Of a stretch of 21,201 nucleotides of DNA, positions 6,295 to 13,493 are shown piece after piece. The stretch is taken from NCBI GenBank assembly GCA_016177265.1, contig JACOVP010000011.1, positions 1 to 21,201 on the forward strand. Reading direction: 5' to 3'. The notes under the pieces were generated by a model that worked only from the letters and a program-made list of their open reading frames with translations, had not been told where the DNA came from and searched no databases. Source of the stretch: Candidatus Woesearchaeota archaeon. GTDB taxonomy: Archaea > Nanobdellota > Nanobdellia > SCGC-AAA011-G17 > UBA489. The first letter of the stretch is position 1; each line of letters opens with the position of its first letter. Both the position numbers and the translations under genes were made by a program.

Positions 6295-8061
6295 CTATAA
6301 CTTCTTCAAAAGCTTTTTGGCTTCTTCCAAAGACTTGTCTAGATCGTCTTCAATCTTTGATTTTAAGGATGAACCTGTGGAAGGCATGTTCCAGCGGGGC
6401 TGCTGCTGTGTCTTTCCTAGTTGCGAGGTAAATGGTCTAAACTCTTGTGTTGTCTTAGCTGTTTCTTTCCTGCCTCCTTTTGCTCTTCCTCGGATGTAGA
6501 AGAAGACTGCACCTGCCAGCAAGAGGAATACGATCAAAAAGATAATCCATTTCCCTATACCACCCTTTGGCTCTTCTGGCTCGCAAGCACAGGACAAAGT
6601 ACAAAGACCCGGGCATGCACTGTCGTCTGCGCCGTCACATTCCTCTGTGCCTTCAACAACATCATTACCACAAAGCTCTGCTTGTTGACGACTGCCGCAA
6701 TCTGTTGTACAGGCATTCGTTGCACGTTCATACTCATCGCAAATTTGATCACCGCAGTAACAATCAGCACTGCAGGTATCACTATCTTCTCCTTCGTCAG
6801 CTTCACAGATATTGTTTTCGTTACAGAGCGATGTTGAGGTTTCACAATCCTCTGGACAGGTCTGGAATGTTTCATCGCCACTACAGATATCATCGCCACA
6901 TCTTGGTTCTAATCCTACGCCACCAGGTGGAGGAAGATTAATAGGAATATTTGTAAATGCGACATAGAGCACAAGGGCGGTATTTTGCAAGCTTCCCCAA
7001 GAACCGTCGCTTTGCTGTTTGGTTTTTAGCCAGTCCGTAGCTGCATTCAATTCTTTGGTGCTGCCTGCTTTCTTCAATGCGAGCATTGCAAATGCTGTCT
7101 CATAGACATCGTTGTTGAAGCTGCCATCATTCCGTTGCGCTTTGATGAGATTATTGATGAAGGTTTGCTTGTTGTCTTTTGCTGCTAATGCGAAGAGCGC
7201 GTTGTCCAATGGCTTTAGGGGATCGTAGACTGTCTTCAACCAAATATCCACGTTTGCGTTTGCTGCCAGCTGCGACAAGATCCAGTTGGTGAACAAGGAT
7301 GCATCCTTGCTGCAAGTCTGGTCAGAGGGATTGTCGCTGAAGCACCCATTATTGATGACTATTTGATACCTGTCTGTAGTTGCCTGCTGGACCAAGGAGT
7401 AACTATTCTGATTGTTGTAGATGATGGAGATAATGGAACTGGGACCTAAATCTGCGCAATTGATATCGAAATCAACAGAGGAGCGTGTTGCTACCAGATC
7501 TTTTTTCTTTAAACATCTATTCAGATCGAAAAATGTATTGGTTGGCGCTGCAGTGCACTGAGGAAATGTTCCTGCGTCCACTTCGATGGTTTCTTCCTCA
7601 CGACCATTGTCGCCAGGATAGGAGATTTTGCACGTGCCTTTATTGGTGGTGATGACTTCGAGATACCAGTTGTTCTTTAATGCTGGAATCAATGCAGCCT
7701 TTAACCATTCTTCTCCCGCATCAGTGTTTTCTCCAAATTCATTCAATGCCCACAATGCAAAGGCTGTGTCTTTGATCTTGCAACTTCCCTTTGGCCAGCA
7801 CTGTTTGGTGTCGTCACCTTGACTTTTTAGCCATGCTAAAGCCTGATTGGCGTGCGCAGTTGCGCCTGCGTCTTTGAAAGCTACTGCGGCAAGCGATGTT
7901 GCCAGAATATTTTCATATTTACCACGATCATTTTTGCTTGCCAGAAATTCATATCCCTTGACTGGATTAAAACCTGGGGGGTCTGCGGCAAAGACTGGCG
8001 GTATGAGGCTGCTTAAGAAGAGTATAATAACAAGAAAATGACTGATTGCTTTTAGTTGCAT
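6295..8061 (-). CDS. Membrane-anchored alpha/alpha-toroid protein with cysteine-rich repeats
   Basis: A 588-residue exported protein. Residues 1-25 are a signal peptide (F-A-A end). Residues about 30-370 show repeats typical of the prenyltransferase/terpene cyclase alpha/alpha toroid, as also seen in complement C3d-like domains. Examples are W-L-K-S-Q-G-D-D, A-F-A-L-W-A-L-N-E-F-G, N-D-G-S-F-N-N-D-V-Y-E-T-A-F-A-M-L-A-L and S-D-G-S-W-G-S. Cyclase catalytic Asp clusters are not evident, so a binding role is more likely than catalysis. Residues 388-494 hold tandem Cys repeats of the pattern C-G-D-x2-C-x3-E-x(n)-C-x2-D-C. A membrane helix (about 503-523) and a basic, helical cytoplasmic tail follow. 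GAGGG eight bases before the ATG is a likely ribosome binding site. Confidence 0.85.
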   Translation of the reverse strand: MQLKAISHFLVIILFLSSLIPPVFAADPPGFNPVKGYEFLASKNDRGKYENILATSLAAVAFKDAGATAHANQALAWLKSQGDDTKQCWPKGSCKIKDTAFALWALNEFGENTDAGEEWLKAALIPALKNNWYLEVITTNKGTCKISYPGDNGREEETIEVDAGTFPQCTAAPTNTFFDLNRCLKKKDLVATRSSVDFDINCADLGPSSIISIIYNNQNSYSLVQQATTDRYQIVINNGCFSDNPSDQTCSKDASLFTNWILSQLAANANVDIWLKTVYDPLKPLDNALFALAAKDNKQTFINNLIKAQRNDGSFNNDVYETAFAMLALKKAGSTKELNAATDWLKTKQQSDGSWGSLQNTALVLYVAFTNIPINLPPPGGVGLEPRCGDDICSGDETFQTCPEDCETSTSLCNENNICEADEGEDSDTCSADCYCGDQICDEYERATNACTTDCGSRQQAELCGNDVVEGTEECDGADDSACPGLCTLSCACEPEEPKGGIGKWIIFLIVFLLLAGAVFFYIRGRAKGGRKETAKTTQEFRPFTSQLGKTQQQPRWNMPSTGSSLKSKIEDDLDKSLEEAKKLLKKL

Positions 8062-8095
8062 AGTATCCCTCTTTTTACTTATTTCCAGCAGTAAT

Positions 8096-8105
8096 TATTT
8101 AAATA
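8096..8105. promoter_or_regulatory. Palindromic TATTTAAATA serving two divergent promoters
   Basis: The 10-bp palindrome is the only strong TATA-like element in the 64-base gap. Rightward, its centre is 26 bases from the kinase ATG (8126), implying a leaderless transcript. Leftward, a start near 8075 leaves a short leader containing GAGGG before the toroid gene ATG (8061). Confidence 0.5.
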
Positions 8106-8125
8106 GCTTTCTATAAGTATCTTTT

Positions 8126-8689
8126 ATGGAGTTTTTAGCCAGAGGGAAGCGAGGAGAGGTCTTCTTGACTCAGTATAAGGGCAAGGTCGTTGTAGTGAAA
8201 CAAGCTAGAAAGGATAGTGGGGCATTCCACAGGATTGAAAATGAGGCTTTCTGGTTGAAACGGTTAAATTATTTTGGCATTGGGCCCCAGTTCATTGCTT
8301 TGAAGCAGGGGAAGCTGTACATGGAGTATATCAAAGGAGAAGAGATTGGGGTGTATCTGCAACATCATTCATTATCTCCTGCTTTAGCCCGGGAAATCCT
8401 GGAGCAGTGTCGAATTTTAGACCAATTGCATGTGAATAAACTAGAGATGCACCATCCTGTGAAACATATCTTGCTTAAGCGAGGAAAACCTTCTAGGAAA
8501 ACGGTGGTGATGATTGACTTTGAACGGTGCAAACAAACACAAAAACCTAAGAACGTGACGCAGTTTGTGCAATTTTTATTACGACAAAAAGAATATGCTG
8601 GAAAACAAGTTGATGACTTATTAAAAAGATATAAAAAGAGCTATAGCGAAGAAGACTACATATCTCTTATTCAGGCATTATTTTCTTAG
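8126..8689 (+). CDS. Small RIO/Bud32-like protein kinase homologue (COG2112-like)
   Basis: A 187-residue minimal protein-kinase fold. Visible elements are a glycine-rich loop (G-K-R-G-E-V-F-L, residues 7-14), the ATP-anchoring lysine in V-V-V-V-K (Lys25), a helix-C glutamate (Glu38 or Glu40), a hinge (M-E-Y-I-K-G), and a metal-binding Asp in M-I-D-F-E-R (Asp131, DFG equivalent). Where most kinases have H-x-D in the catalytic loop, this one reads H-H-P-V-K-H (109-114). The catalytic Asp is therefore absent, as in the predicted archaeal Ser/Thr kinases I recall as COG2112. The substrate is unknown. It is probably a leaderless transcript from the shared palindromic TATA element. Its 3' end overlaps the convergent primase gene by 12 bases. 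Confidence 0.8.
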   Translation: MEFLARGKRGEVFLTQYKGKVVVVKQARKDSGAFHRIENEAFWLKRLNYFGIGPQFIALKQGKLYMEYIKGEEIGVYLQHHSLSPALAREILEQCRILDQLHVNKLEMHHPVKHILLKRGKPSRKTVVMIDFERCKQTQKPKNVTQFVQFLLRQKEYAGKQVDDLLKRYKKSYSEEDYISLIQALFS

Positions 8690-10027
8690 AATTTTTAATC
8701 TTCTCATATTTTTCTGTCTAGGTTTCTTCTGATTTTCTCTTTCTACTTTCAATCGCAAACGTACATACTGTACTGGGTTCTTTATTTTAGCACACCAGTT
8801 ATCAGGCTTACAAATACCTATGGATGGATAGTACGCTTCATTGTCACAATTTGGCGGGAGAATCTTTTCTTCCTGCTTCTTGTGCCAATTGACATGTGAA
8901 ATTATTAAACCGTCACGTAAGGGTTCGTAGTTTTTCTGGTTCCATTCTAACAACTGCTGCTGGATTTCTTCTGGAGTATATCCCATGTGCGTGAGAAAAT
9001 TTGTTAGAATAAAGATAGATCGTTTTCTGCCATCAGTTTGCAATCCTTGCAATGCTAATCGAATACAAGGTGGAAAATAGTCTGGCTTGATTTTTTCTTT
9101 TGGGATTTGATAGTCATCATATTTTTTTCCTTGCTGCTCTCCTTCCTTGGAGTTGAATTGTGGATAAGGTGTTTTCATCACTTTGTCAAAGGCTTCAATA
9201 ATAAACTGTCTTGCCTCTGCTGTTTCTGGAGGTGTTAAGAATGGTTGGATTACCCCAATATTTTCTATCTTTGCCTGTTTTAAGGAAAATGTTTTGATTT
9301 GATTAGGTTTGAGGGGGGTGCTGACCAAGCCTGATTTTTCATTGATAGAGTATGCAGAACGAAACATGTGGCGAGACGAGATGATCGCATTATCAATGTC
9401 GACTACGCTAAAGGGATTGAATTTTCCTCCCTTCATCAGCTCTTCTTCTTTTTTTCCTGAACTTTTCATGATTTGCTCTATGGTGCTCATAGCCAGAATA
9501 CGATCTGCCAGTGGTTTGCTGATCATCATTTTTAGATACTGAGCAATAGTTCGCAACCCTTCTGGAAACAATAAGCGTGTTTCTTGATTGTTGACTGTGG
9601 ATGGAAATGATTCAAAAGGTACTAGGAAATGGAAACCTGCACGGCCACTGAATTTTATGCTAAATGCTTTCACGTCATTAAAATGCAGCGCATCGACCAG
9701 CAGTTCTGCAGTTGTTTTTGCATACTCAAAAAAATTAGTGTCAATATCGATGACTAAATCCCAGCCGATGCGTAATTCATCTAGCTGTTTTTTGGACATG
9801 CCGGTCTTCAACTGCATCGGATCTTTCCAGCGCTCTTCAGACAAGTGAAATGACGTAGCACCTTCCTTGGCAAACTCGTAGATATCAGAAGGATACTGGA
9901 TAATCTGAGGTCGTTTTCCATAGCCAGCATCGCCATATTTGACACCTACTTCACGGTCTTTTGCGAGGGTAGCGATAGCTTGCTGGACATCCTTTCGAGC
10001 GTAGAACCTGATGATTTTTTCGTCCAT
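8678..10027 (-). CDS. priS: Single-chain DNA primase: PriS catalytic domain fused to PriL Fe-S domain
   Basis: A 449-residue primase that would make primers for DNA replication. The N-terminal part (1-~270) is the archaeo-eukaryotic primase catalytic subunit. It has the metal-binding D-I-D pair (Asp94, Asp96), S-G-R-A-G-F-H-F (127-134, with His133), and a third-Asp region V-D-I-D (about 210) leading to R-S-A-Y-S-I-N-E-K-S-G-L. The C-terminal part (about 312-428) matches the PriL/PRIM2 C-terminal domain. It has P-P-C-I, then P-P-N-C, G-I-C and W-C; Cys321, Cys394, Cys406 and Cys412 would hold the 4Fe-4S cluster. The PriL N-terminal domain is missing. A fused primase is known from Nanoarchaeum equitans. 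CATATAAAC (10049-10057, minus) sits about 26 bases before the ATG, suggesting a separate leaderless transcript. Confidence 0.92.
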   Translation of the reverse strand: MDEKIIRFYARKDVQQAIATLAKDREVGVKYGDAGYGKRPQIIQYPSDIYEFAKEGATSFHLSEERWKDPMQLKTGMSKKQLDELRIGWDLVIDIDTNFFEYAKTTAELLVDALHFNDVKAFSIKFSGRAGFHFLVPFESFPSTVNNQETRLLFPEGLRTIAQYLKMMISKPLADRILAMSTIEQIMKSSGKKEEELMKGGKFNPFSVVDIDNAIISSRHMFRSAYSINEKSGLVSTPLKPNQIKTFSLKQAKIENIGVIQPFLTPPETAEARQFIIEAFDKVMKTPYPQFNSKEGEQQGKKYDDYQIPKEKIKPDYFPPCIRLALQGLQTDGRKRSIFILTNFLTHMGYTPEEIQQQLLEWNQKNYEPLRDGLIISHVNWHKKQEEKILPPNCDNEAYYPSIGICKPDNWCAKIKNPVQYVRLRLKVERENQKKPRQKNMRRLKILRK

Positions 10028-10048
10028 AAGCTGTAAAAATGACTATGA

Positions 10049-10057
10049 GTTTATATG
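10049..10057 (-). promoter_or_regulatory. TATA box of the primase gene
   Basis: The minus strand reads CATATAAAC in the 52-base gap between prefoldin and primase, the largest gap in the right half of the window. The spacing to the primase ATG (about 26 bases) fits a leaderless transcript, so the primase may be uncoupled from the ribosomal operon. Confidence 0.5.
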
Positions 10058-10079
10058 TCTTCTGGGGGAATTTGAGAAA

Positions 10080-10508
10080 TTATTTCGGTTTTTTCTGCTG
10101 TTTTTCCGACAATGCAAGTATTTCCTTATGCAGCCCCTGCCCTTTCTTCATGCCTTCTTGTACTTTTTTTTCCACTTGTTCTATCACTTTCTGGAGATCA
10201 TCAATCTGCTCCTCAATGAGCTGTTTGGTTTCCTCAATAGTTTTTTGCACTACAACACCTGCACCTACGTTGGTCAAGACTTTTTTGGTTTCCTTGATGA
10301 TGCTCTCAACATACAAACCACCGCCCAGAGGAGCATACATCTTGCTGTTGGATTTTACTTTGTCGAGCTCGTCCAGACTTTGGCTGATATTCAGTAATTC
10401 TGTCCGTTGCTGCTCAAGCACTACTGCTTGCTGATGGAGCTGCTGAATCTGCTGATTGAGTGCCTGGAACTCGAGATATTTTTGCTGGATAATTTTTTCT
10501 TCATTCAT
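10080..10508 (-). CDS. pfdA: Prefoldin alpha subunit
   Basis: A 142-residue subunit of the hexameric (alpha2-beta4) prefoldin chaperone, which captures unfolded proteins and passes them to the thermosome. Two long coiled-coil helices rich in Gln, Glu and Lys (about 2-50 and 85-140) flank the beta-hairpin region (about 57-85), with the conserved Y-A-P-L-G-G-G-L-Y-V and V-L-T-N-V-G-A-G-V-V-V sequences of the alpha subunit. Length is normal. It starts 3 bases after the L14e stop codon and is part of the ribosomal transcript. Prefoldin alpha following ribosomal protein genes is a common archaeal arrangement. Confidence 0.95.
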   Translation of the reverse strand: MNEEKIIQQKYLEFQALNQQIQQLHQQAVVLEQQRTELLNISQSLDELDKVKSNSKMYAPLGGGLYVESIIKETKKVLTNVGAGVVVQKTIEETKQLIEEQIDDLQKVIEQVEKKVQEGMKKGQGLHKEILALSEKQQKKPK

Positions 10509-10511
10509 AGA

Positions 10512-10907
10512 TTACTTCTTCTTTCCTTTTTTCTTTGCTAGTATTTTCTTTTTCTCTGGCTTCTCTTTCTTCTCTGAAGCTTTTGCGGGTCTCTGTTCTG
10601 GAACCTGCTGCTTTGGTTGCTTTTGTTTTCTTAGACGAATTGGTTTTGTACCTTTCTTTGCTTTTGGCTTGGTTGCTGTAATAGTGATGCCTATTTTTTC
10701 AAATGCTTTGACAACATCGGTGTGCGAAGCCCCTTTCTTCAGATCAAGTGTTTTTCCTAACGGTTCTAGATGTGCTAGGTTACATTTTTTTCTCCTCACC
10801 TGACCATCGATCATGACAAAGGGCTTCTCCAGTGTATTAATGATAGTGCAGTATCTTCCAGCTTCTCGTCCTGCAATTTTCACATACAATCGGCCAATGT
10901 CTGTCAT
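10512..10907 (-). CDS. rpl14e: Ribosomal protein eL14 (L14e) with basic C-terminal tail
   Basis: A 131-residue large-subunit protein. The first ~80 residues carry the KOW-like L14e core: I-G-R-L-Y-V-K-I-A-G-R-E-A-G-R-Y, then F-V-M-I-D-G-Q-V-R-R-K-K-C-N-L-A-H-L-E-P-L. After that, a tail of about 45 residues is almost entirely Lys, Pro, Gln and Glu (residues ~87-131), making this clearly longer than typical archaeal L14e. I chose ATG 10907, one base after the L34e stop, with GGGGGAG just upstream. An in-frame ATG seven codons earlier lies inside L34e and is less likely. Confidence 0.92.
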   Translation of the reverse strand: MTDIGRLYVKIAGREAGRYCTIINTLEKPFVMIDGQVRRKKCNLAHLEPLGKTLDLKKGASHTDVVKAFEKIGITITATKPKAKKGTKPIRLRKQKQPKQQVPEQRPAKASEKKEKPEKKKILAKKKGKKK

Positions 10908-10908
10908 G

Positions 10909-11190
10909 TTACTCCCCCATCTCTGCATGCGCTCTTTCTATGATTTTGAGGCGCGCACAGGGAGAACAAAGAACACCGCCAAAGGGGCGTTCTGGTCGTT
11001 TCATCGTTTTTGCCGTAGTTCTTGCCTGCACTGCATGCATGCTTGGAATTCCTGGGAGAGTCCTGCCACAAGCAACGCAGTGCGCCCTGCTCGGCTTTCG
11101 GCGCTTAAAGTGGAGTTTGGTTGCACCGCCTGGCACTTTCTTGGAGATTCTTCTGAATGCACGGCGTGATCGAAACTTTTGAGAGGTCAT
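10909..11190 (-). CDS. rpl34e: Ribosomal protein eL34 (L34e)
   Basis: A 93-residue large-subunit protein found in archaea and eukaryotes. The N-terminus is Arg/Lys-rich for rRNA contact. Two Cys-x2-Cys pairs (Cys38/Cys41 and Cys75/Cys78) form the zinc-binding site, and R-P-F-G-G-V-L-C-S-P-C is the family hallmark. Length is normal. It lies 14 bases downstream of DUF106 and one base before L14e. In many archaea a cytidylate kinase gene follows at this point; none is present here. Confidence 0.95.
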   Translation of the reverse strand: MTSQKFRSRRAFRRISKKVPGGATKLHFKRRKPSRAHCVACGRTLPGIPSMHAVQARTTAKTMKRPERPFGGVLCSPCARLKIIERAHAEMGE

Positions 11191-11204
11191 AAACAGAAGG
11201 TGCC

Positions 11205-11678
11205 TTAGTGTATTTTAAAAAGCTTTCTAATAAATATGCTGAACACCATAGAGGATAGAAGATAAGTCCATAACCACCCTATGCCTGCGCCCCATGGCCA
11301 GATCTTGAAGCCCCAAGAGAAGAGATCGCCTGCCGGCAGGAAGGTGGTGCGGAGCCAACTGAAAATAATAATGATAGGAATGAAAGTAAACAACATGGGA
11401 CGCATACTATGGCGCATATACCTCAGATTTTTTTCCATGATTTGCTGATTGATAGTGTTCATTTTCTCCACGTTGCCTTTGTGCTGCTTCATGCCTTCCC
11501 GTAGCTGCTTCATCTCTTCCTTTAGCGTTTTCATTTCTGATTGTTTCGTTAAGAACTTGTAGGCAAGGGTTGACAATACTGTAATAATGAATGATATAAC
11601 AACAAGCGACCAACGTGGAGACAAGAAATTAGTGATGGGGTAAAACAGAAAATCAAAAAGGCCACCTAAGAGAGCCAT
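11205..11678 (-). CDS. DUF106 membrane protein (EMC3/TMCO1/Oxa1-like insertase)
   Basis: A 157-residue membrane protein of the archaeal DUF106 family, distant relatives of YidC/Oxa1, EMC3, TMCO1 and Get1, which help insert membrane proteins. Three hydrophobic segments are visible (about 24-43, 95-113 and 130-152). A charged coiled coil (about 45-83, Lys/Glu/Met/Gln rich) separates the first two and would project into the cytoplasm toward the ribosome. A methionine-rich stretch (M-R-H-S-M-R-P-M) lies just before segment two. It starts one base after the secY stop codon, so translocon and insertase are co-expressed. Adenylate kinase, usually between secY and this gene in archaea, is absent. Confidence 0.92.
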   Translation of the reverse strand: MALLGGLFDFLFYPITNFLSPRWSLVVISFIITVLSTLAYKFLTKQSEMKTLKEEMKQLREGMKQHKGNVEKMNTINQQIMEKNLRYMRHSMRPMLFTFIPIIIIFSWLRTTFLPAGDLFSWGFKIWPWGAGIGWLWTYLLSSMVFSIFIRKLFKIH

Positions 11679-11679
11679 G

Positions 11680-13089
11680 TTATGCTCCTCCCATCATCTT
11701 TCGCAACATCGGATTCATGTCCATCATGTGCTGCTGCGCGATGTCTTCGTATAAACGATAGATGATCATGACGGTTAATAAGATACCTGTTCCGTTTGCC
11801 AATGCTCCCATCAAGTCTGCTGATGCTGCCAAAATACCAACGGAGATGGCACCGAGTACTGTCAAGGGCATAATATACCTGCTTAAGATCTGCTCAATGA
11901 CTCTTGGATCGCGTCTGAACCCGGGAACTTGCAGACCTGATGCCATGATTTGCTTGGATTGAGATGCTGCATCCATGCCTGATGTCTGGACCCAGAATAT
12001 GGAGAACAACACAGCACCGCCAATCATGAGGAGCATGTATGACAAAGAGTAGAGGATGTGCATGAAACTGATGCTGCCTGTGATAATCCCCTGTATGATG
12101 TTGGGAGGGAAAATCCAGAGCACTAATCCAGATGCAGGTGTGTTGCCTGCAAATGTTCCTAACCAAGGGCGACCCCAATTCTGCATGAGCCGTGCCCAGA
12201 GCTGAATATTGGCGAGGAGTGCTGCTGTCAAGATGACGGGAATGTTTGAGGTGTACATAAATTTCAATGGCCAGCGAATTCCATGACCGCGGATACGACC
12301 AAAGGACAGGGGAATTTCTACTTTCATCGCCTGCCCATAGACAGAAACGACAAAAATAATAATCGTTGCGAGAATAGCTGCGAGTGCCAAGAAGGCACCG
12401 GTTGGATTTCTGCTGATCAATGAAGCGATGAGTACCCAGATCTGACCGACTGGCGCTTGCCCTGTTCCCACAGCGAGCGTTCCTGCACTCGTCAAGGGCG
12501 AGAAGGCGCGGATGAAGACTGAACCGGAAACCCCTGCTGCGATGAACAACGATAATCCCGATCCAAAGCCCCACTTGGAGGATACTTCATCCATGTACAT
12601 CACGATAAAGCCACCAACCATCAACTGGAAAACAAGGATGAGTTCCACGCCCAGATACGCACCTGTTCCTAGCAATTCTGGCGCTGGCGCTAGACCTCCC
12701 ATGAAGACGTAGATGATCGCTTCGAAGATAATGAAGAAGATGGACATAATTTTTTGGAGACTTTGGAAGAACTTCTTTCCTTCTGTTTTAGTGACATCAA
12801 TCTTAATAATACCAGAACCAACTAAGAGCTGGAGAACAATGGATGCTGTTACCAAGGGTCCAATACCTAATGATAAGACAGAACCGAAGCTAGCACCCAA
12901 GATAATGGAGAGGGATTCAAATTGTGCCAGTGCATTTTGTCCAAGACCATAGAGAGGAATAGCAGACAACAAGAAAAATGCAACGAGAATTAACAATGTC
13001 CACTTCAGCTTGCTTTTGAAAGAGACATGCTTTTCTTGCGGCGATGCAACCTCTGGTATTAGCGCTACAACGTTATCAAGCACGCTCAT
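11680..13089 (-). CDS. secY: Protein translocase subunit SecY
   Basis: The 469-residue channel subunit of the SecYE-beta translocon in the cytoplasmic membrane. About ten hydrophobic segments are visible. Family markers include the G-I-G-P-L-V-T-A-S-I-V-L-Q-L-L region (75-89) with the plug and pore-ring segment before it, and the C-terminal N-G-T-G-I-L-L-T-V-M-I-I-Y-R-L-Y-E helix. The cytoplasmic tail is Met-rich and short. Its start overlaps the end of L15 by four bases (ATGA at 13086-13089), as expected for the last gene of the spc-type cluster. It would export the surface proteins encoded elsewhere in this window. Confidence 0.97.
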   Translation of the reverse strand: MSVLDNVVALIPEVASPQEKHVSFKSKLKWTLLILVAFFLLSAIPLYGLGQNALAQFESLSIILGASFGSVLSLGIGPLVTASIVLQLLVGSGIIKIDVTKTEGKKFFQSLQKIMSIFFIIFEAIIYVFMGGLAPAPELLGTGAYLGVELILVFQLMVGGFIVMYMDEVSSKWGFGSGLSLFIAAGVSGSVFIRAFSPLTSAGTLAVGTGQAPVGQIWVLIASLISRNPTGAFLALAAILATIIIFVVSVYGQAMKVEIPLSFGRIRGHGIRWPLKFMYTSNIPVILTAALLANIQLWARLMQNWGRPWLGTFAGNTPASGLVLWIFPPNIIQGIITGSISFMHILYSLSYMLLMIGGAVLFSIFWVQTSGMDAASQSKQIMASGLQVPGFRRDPRVIEQILSRYIMPLTVLGAISVGILAASADLMGALANGTGILLTVMIIYRLYEDIAQQHMMDMNPMLRKMMGGA

Positions 13090-13493
13090 GGTTCTTCAGT
13101 TACTATCTTCCCGCCTGCTTTTTCAATCTTTTCTTTTGCTTTCGCTGAGCACATTGCAACCTTGATTTCATACTTCAGAGCTGGCGTGCCCTTGGACAAG
13201 AGCTTGTCATAGCCAAGAGTAGTTAAATCTAACGGCGACTGCTGCGGTAAGTCCTTAATATTAATTGCCTTGATTACTCTTTTTACCTCTGGCGGAACGA
13301 TAAATCCGTGCTTTCCAAAGTACTCATGACCGTATTCCTTGAGTATCGAAATTTTCTTATTATGCGAACGCTTTCCTGTTCCTGCCATCCCCTTACCACC
13401 ACGATTACCAGAGCCGCGATTTTTCTTGTAGCCATAGCCATGCGTACGAGAACCGCGCTTACGGTGAATGTTTTTCTTTCTGCGGACCGTCAT
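13086..13493 (-). CDS. rpl15: Ribosomal protein uL15
   Basis: A 135-residue large-subunit protein. The Arg/Gly-rich N-terminus (R-G-S-R-T-H-G-Y-G, then N-R-G-G-K-G-M-A-G-T-G) is the extended rRNA-binding segment of uL15. The C-terminal part (about 90-130) has the conserved K-Y-E-I-K-V-A-M-C-S-A-K-A-K-E-K-I-E-K-A-G-G-K sequence. Its ATG abuts the L30 stop codon with no gap, and its stop overlaps the secY start. The archaeal length is normal. Confidence 0.95.
   Translation of the reverse strand: MTVRRKKNIHRKRGSRTHGYGYKKNRGSGNRGGKGMAGTGKRSHNKKISILKEYGHEYFGKHGFIVPPEVKRVIKAINIKDLPQQSPLDLTTLGYDKLLSKGTPALKYEIKVAMCSAKAKEKIEKAGGKIVTEEP

Noticed and set aside
6555..6941. Overlapping open frames on both strands in the Cys-repeat region
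   Set aside because: They are by-products of the repetitive Cys/Asp/Glu codons of the toroid gene; none shows protein-like composition or a ribosome binding site.
10813..11182. Plus-strand open frames opposite L34e and L14e
   Set aside because: They are antisense to well-recognised ribosomal genes and have no family features.
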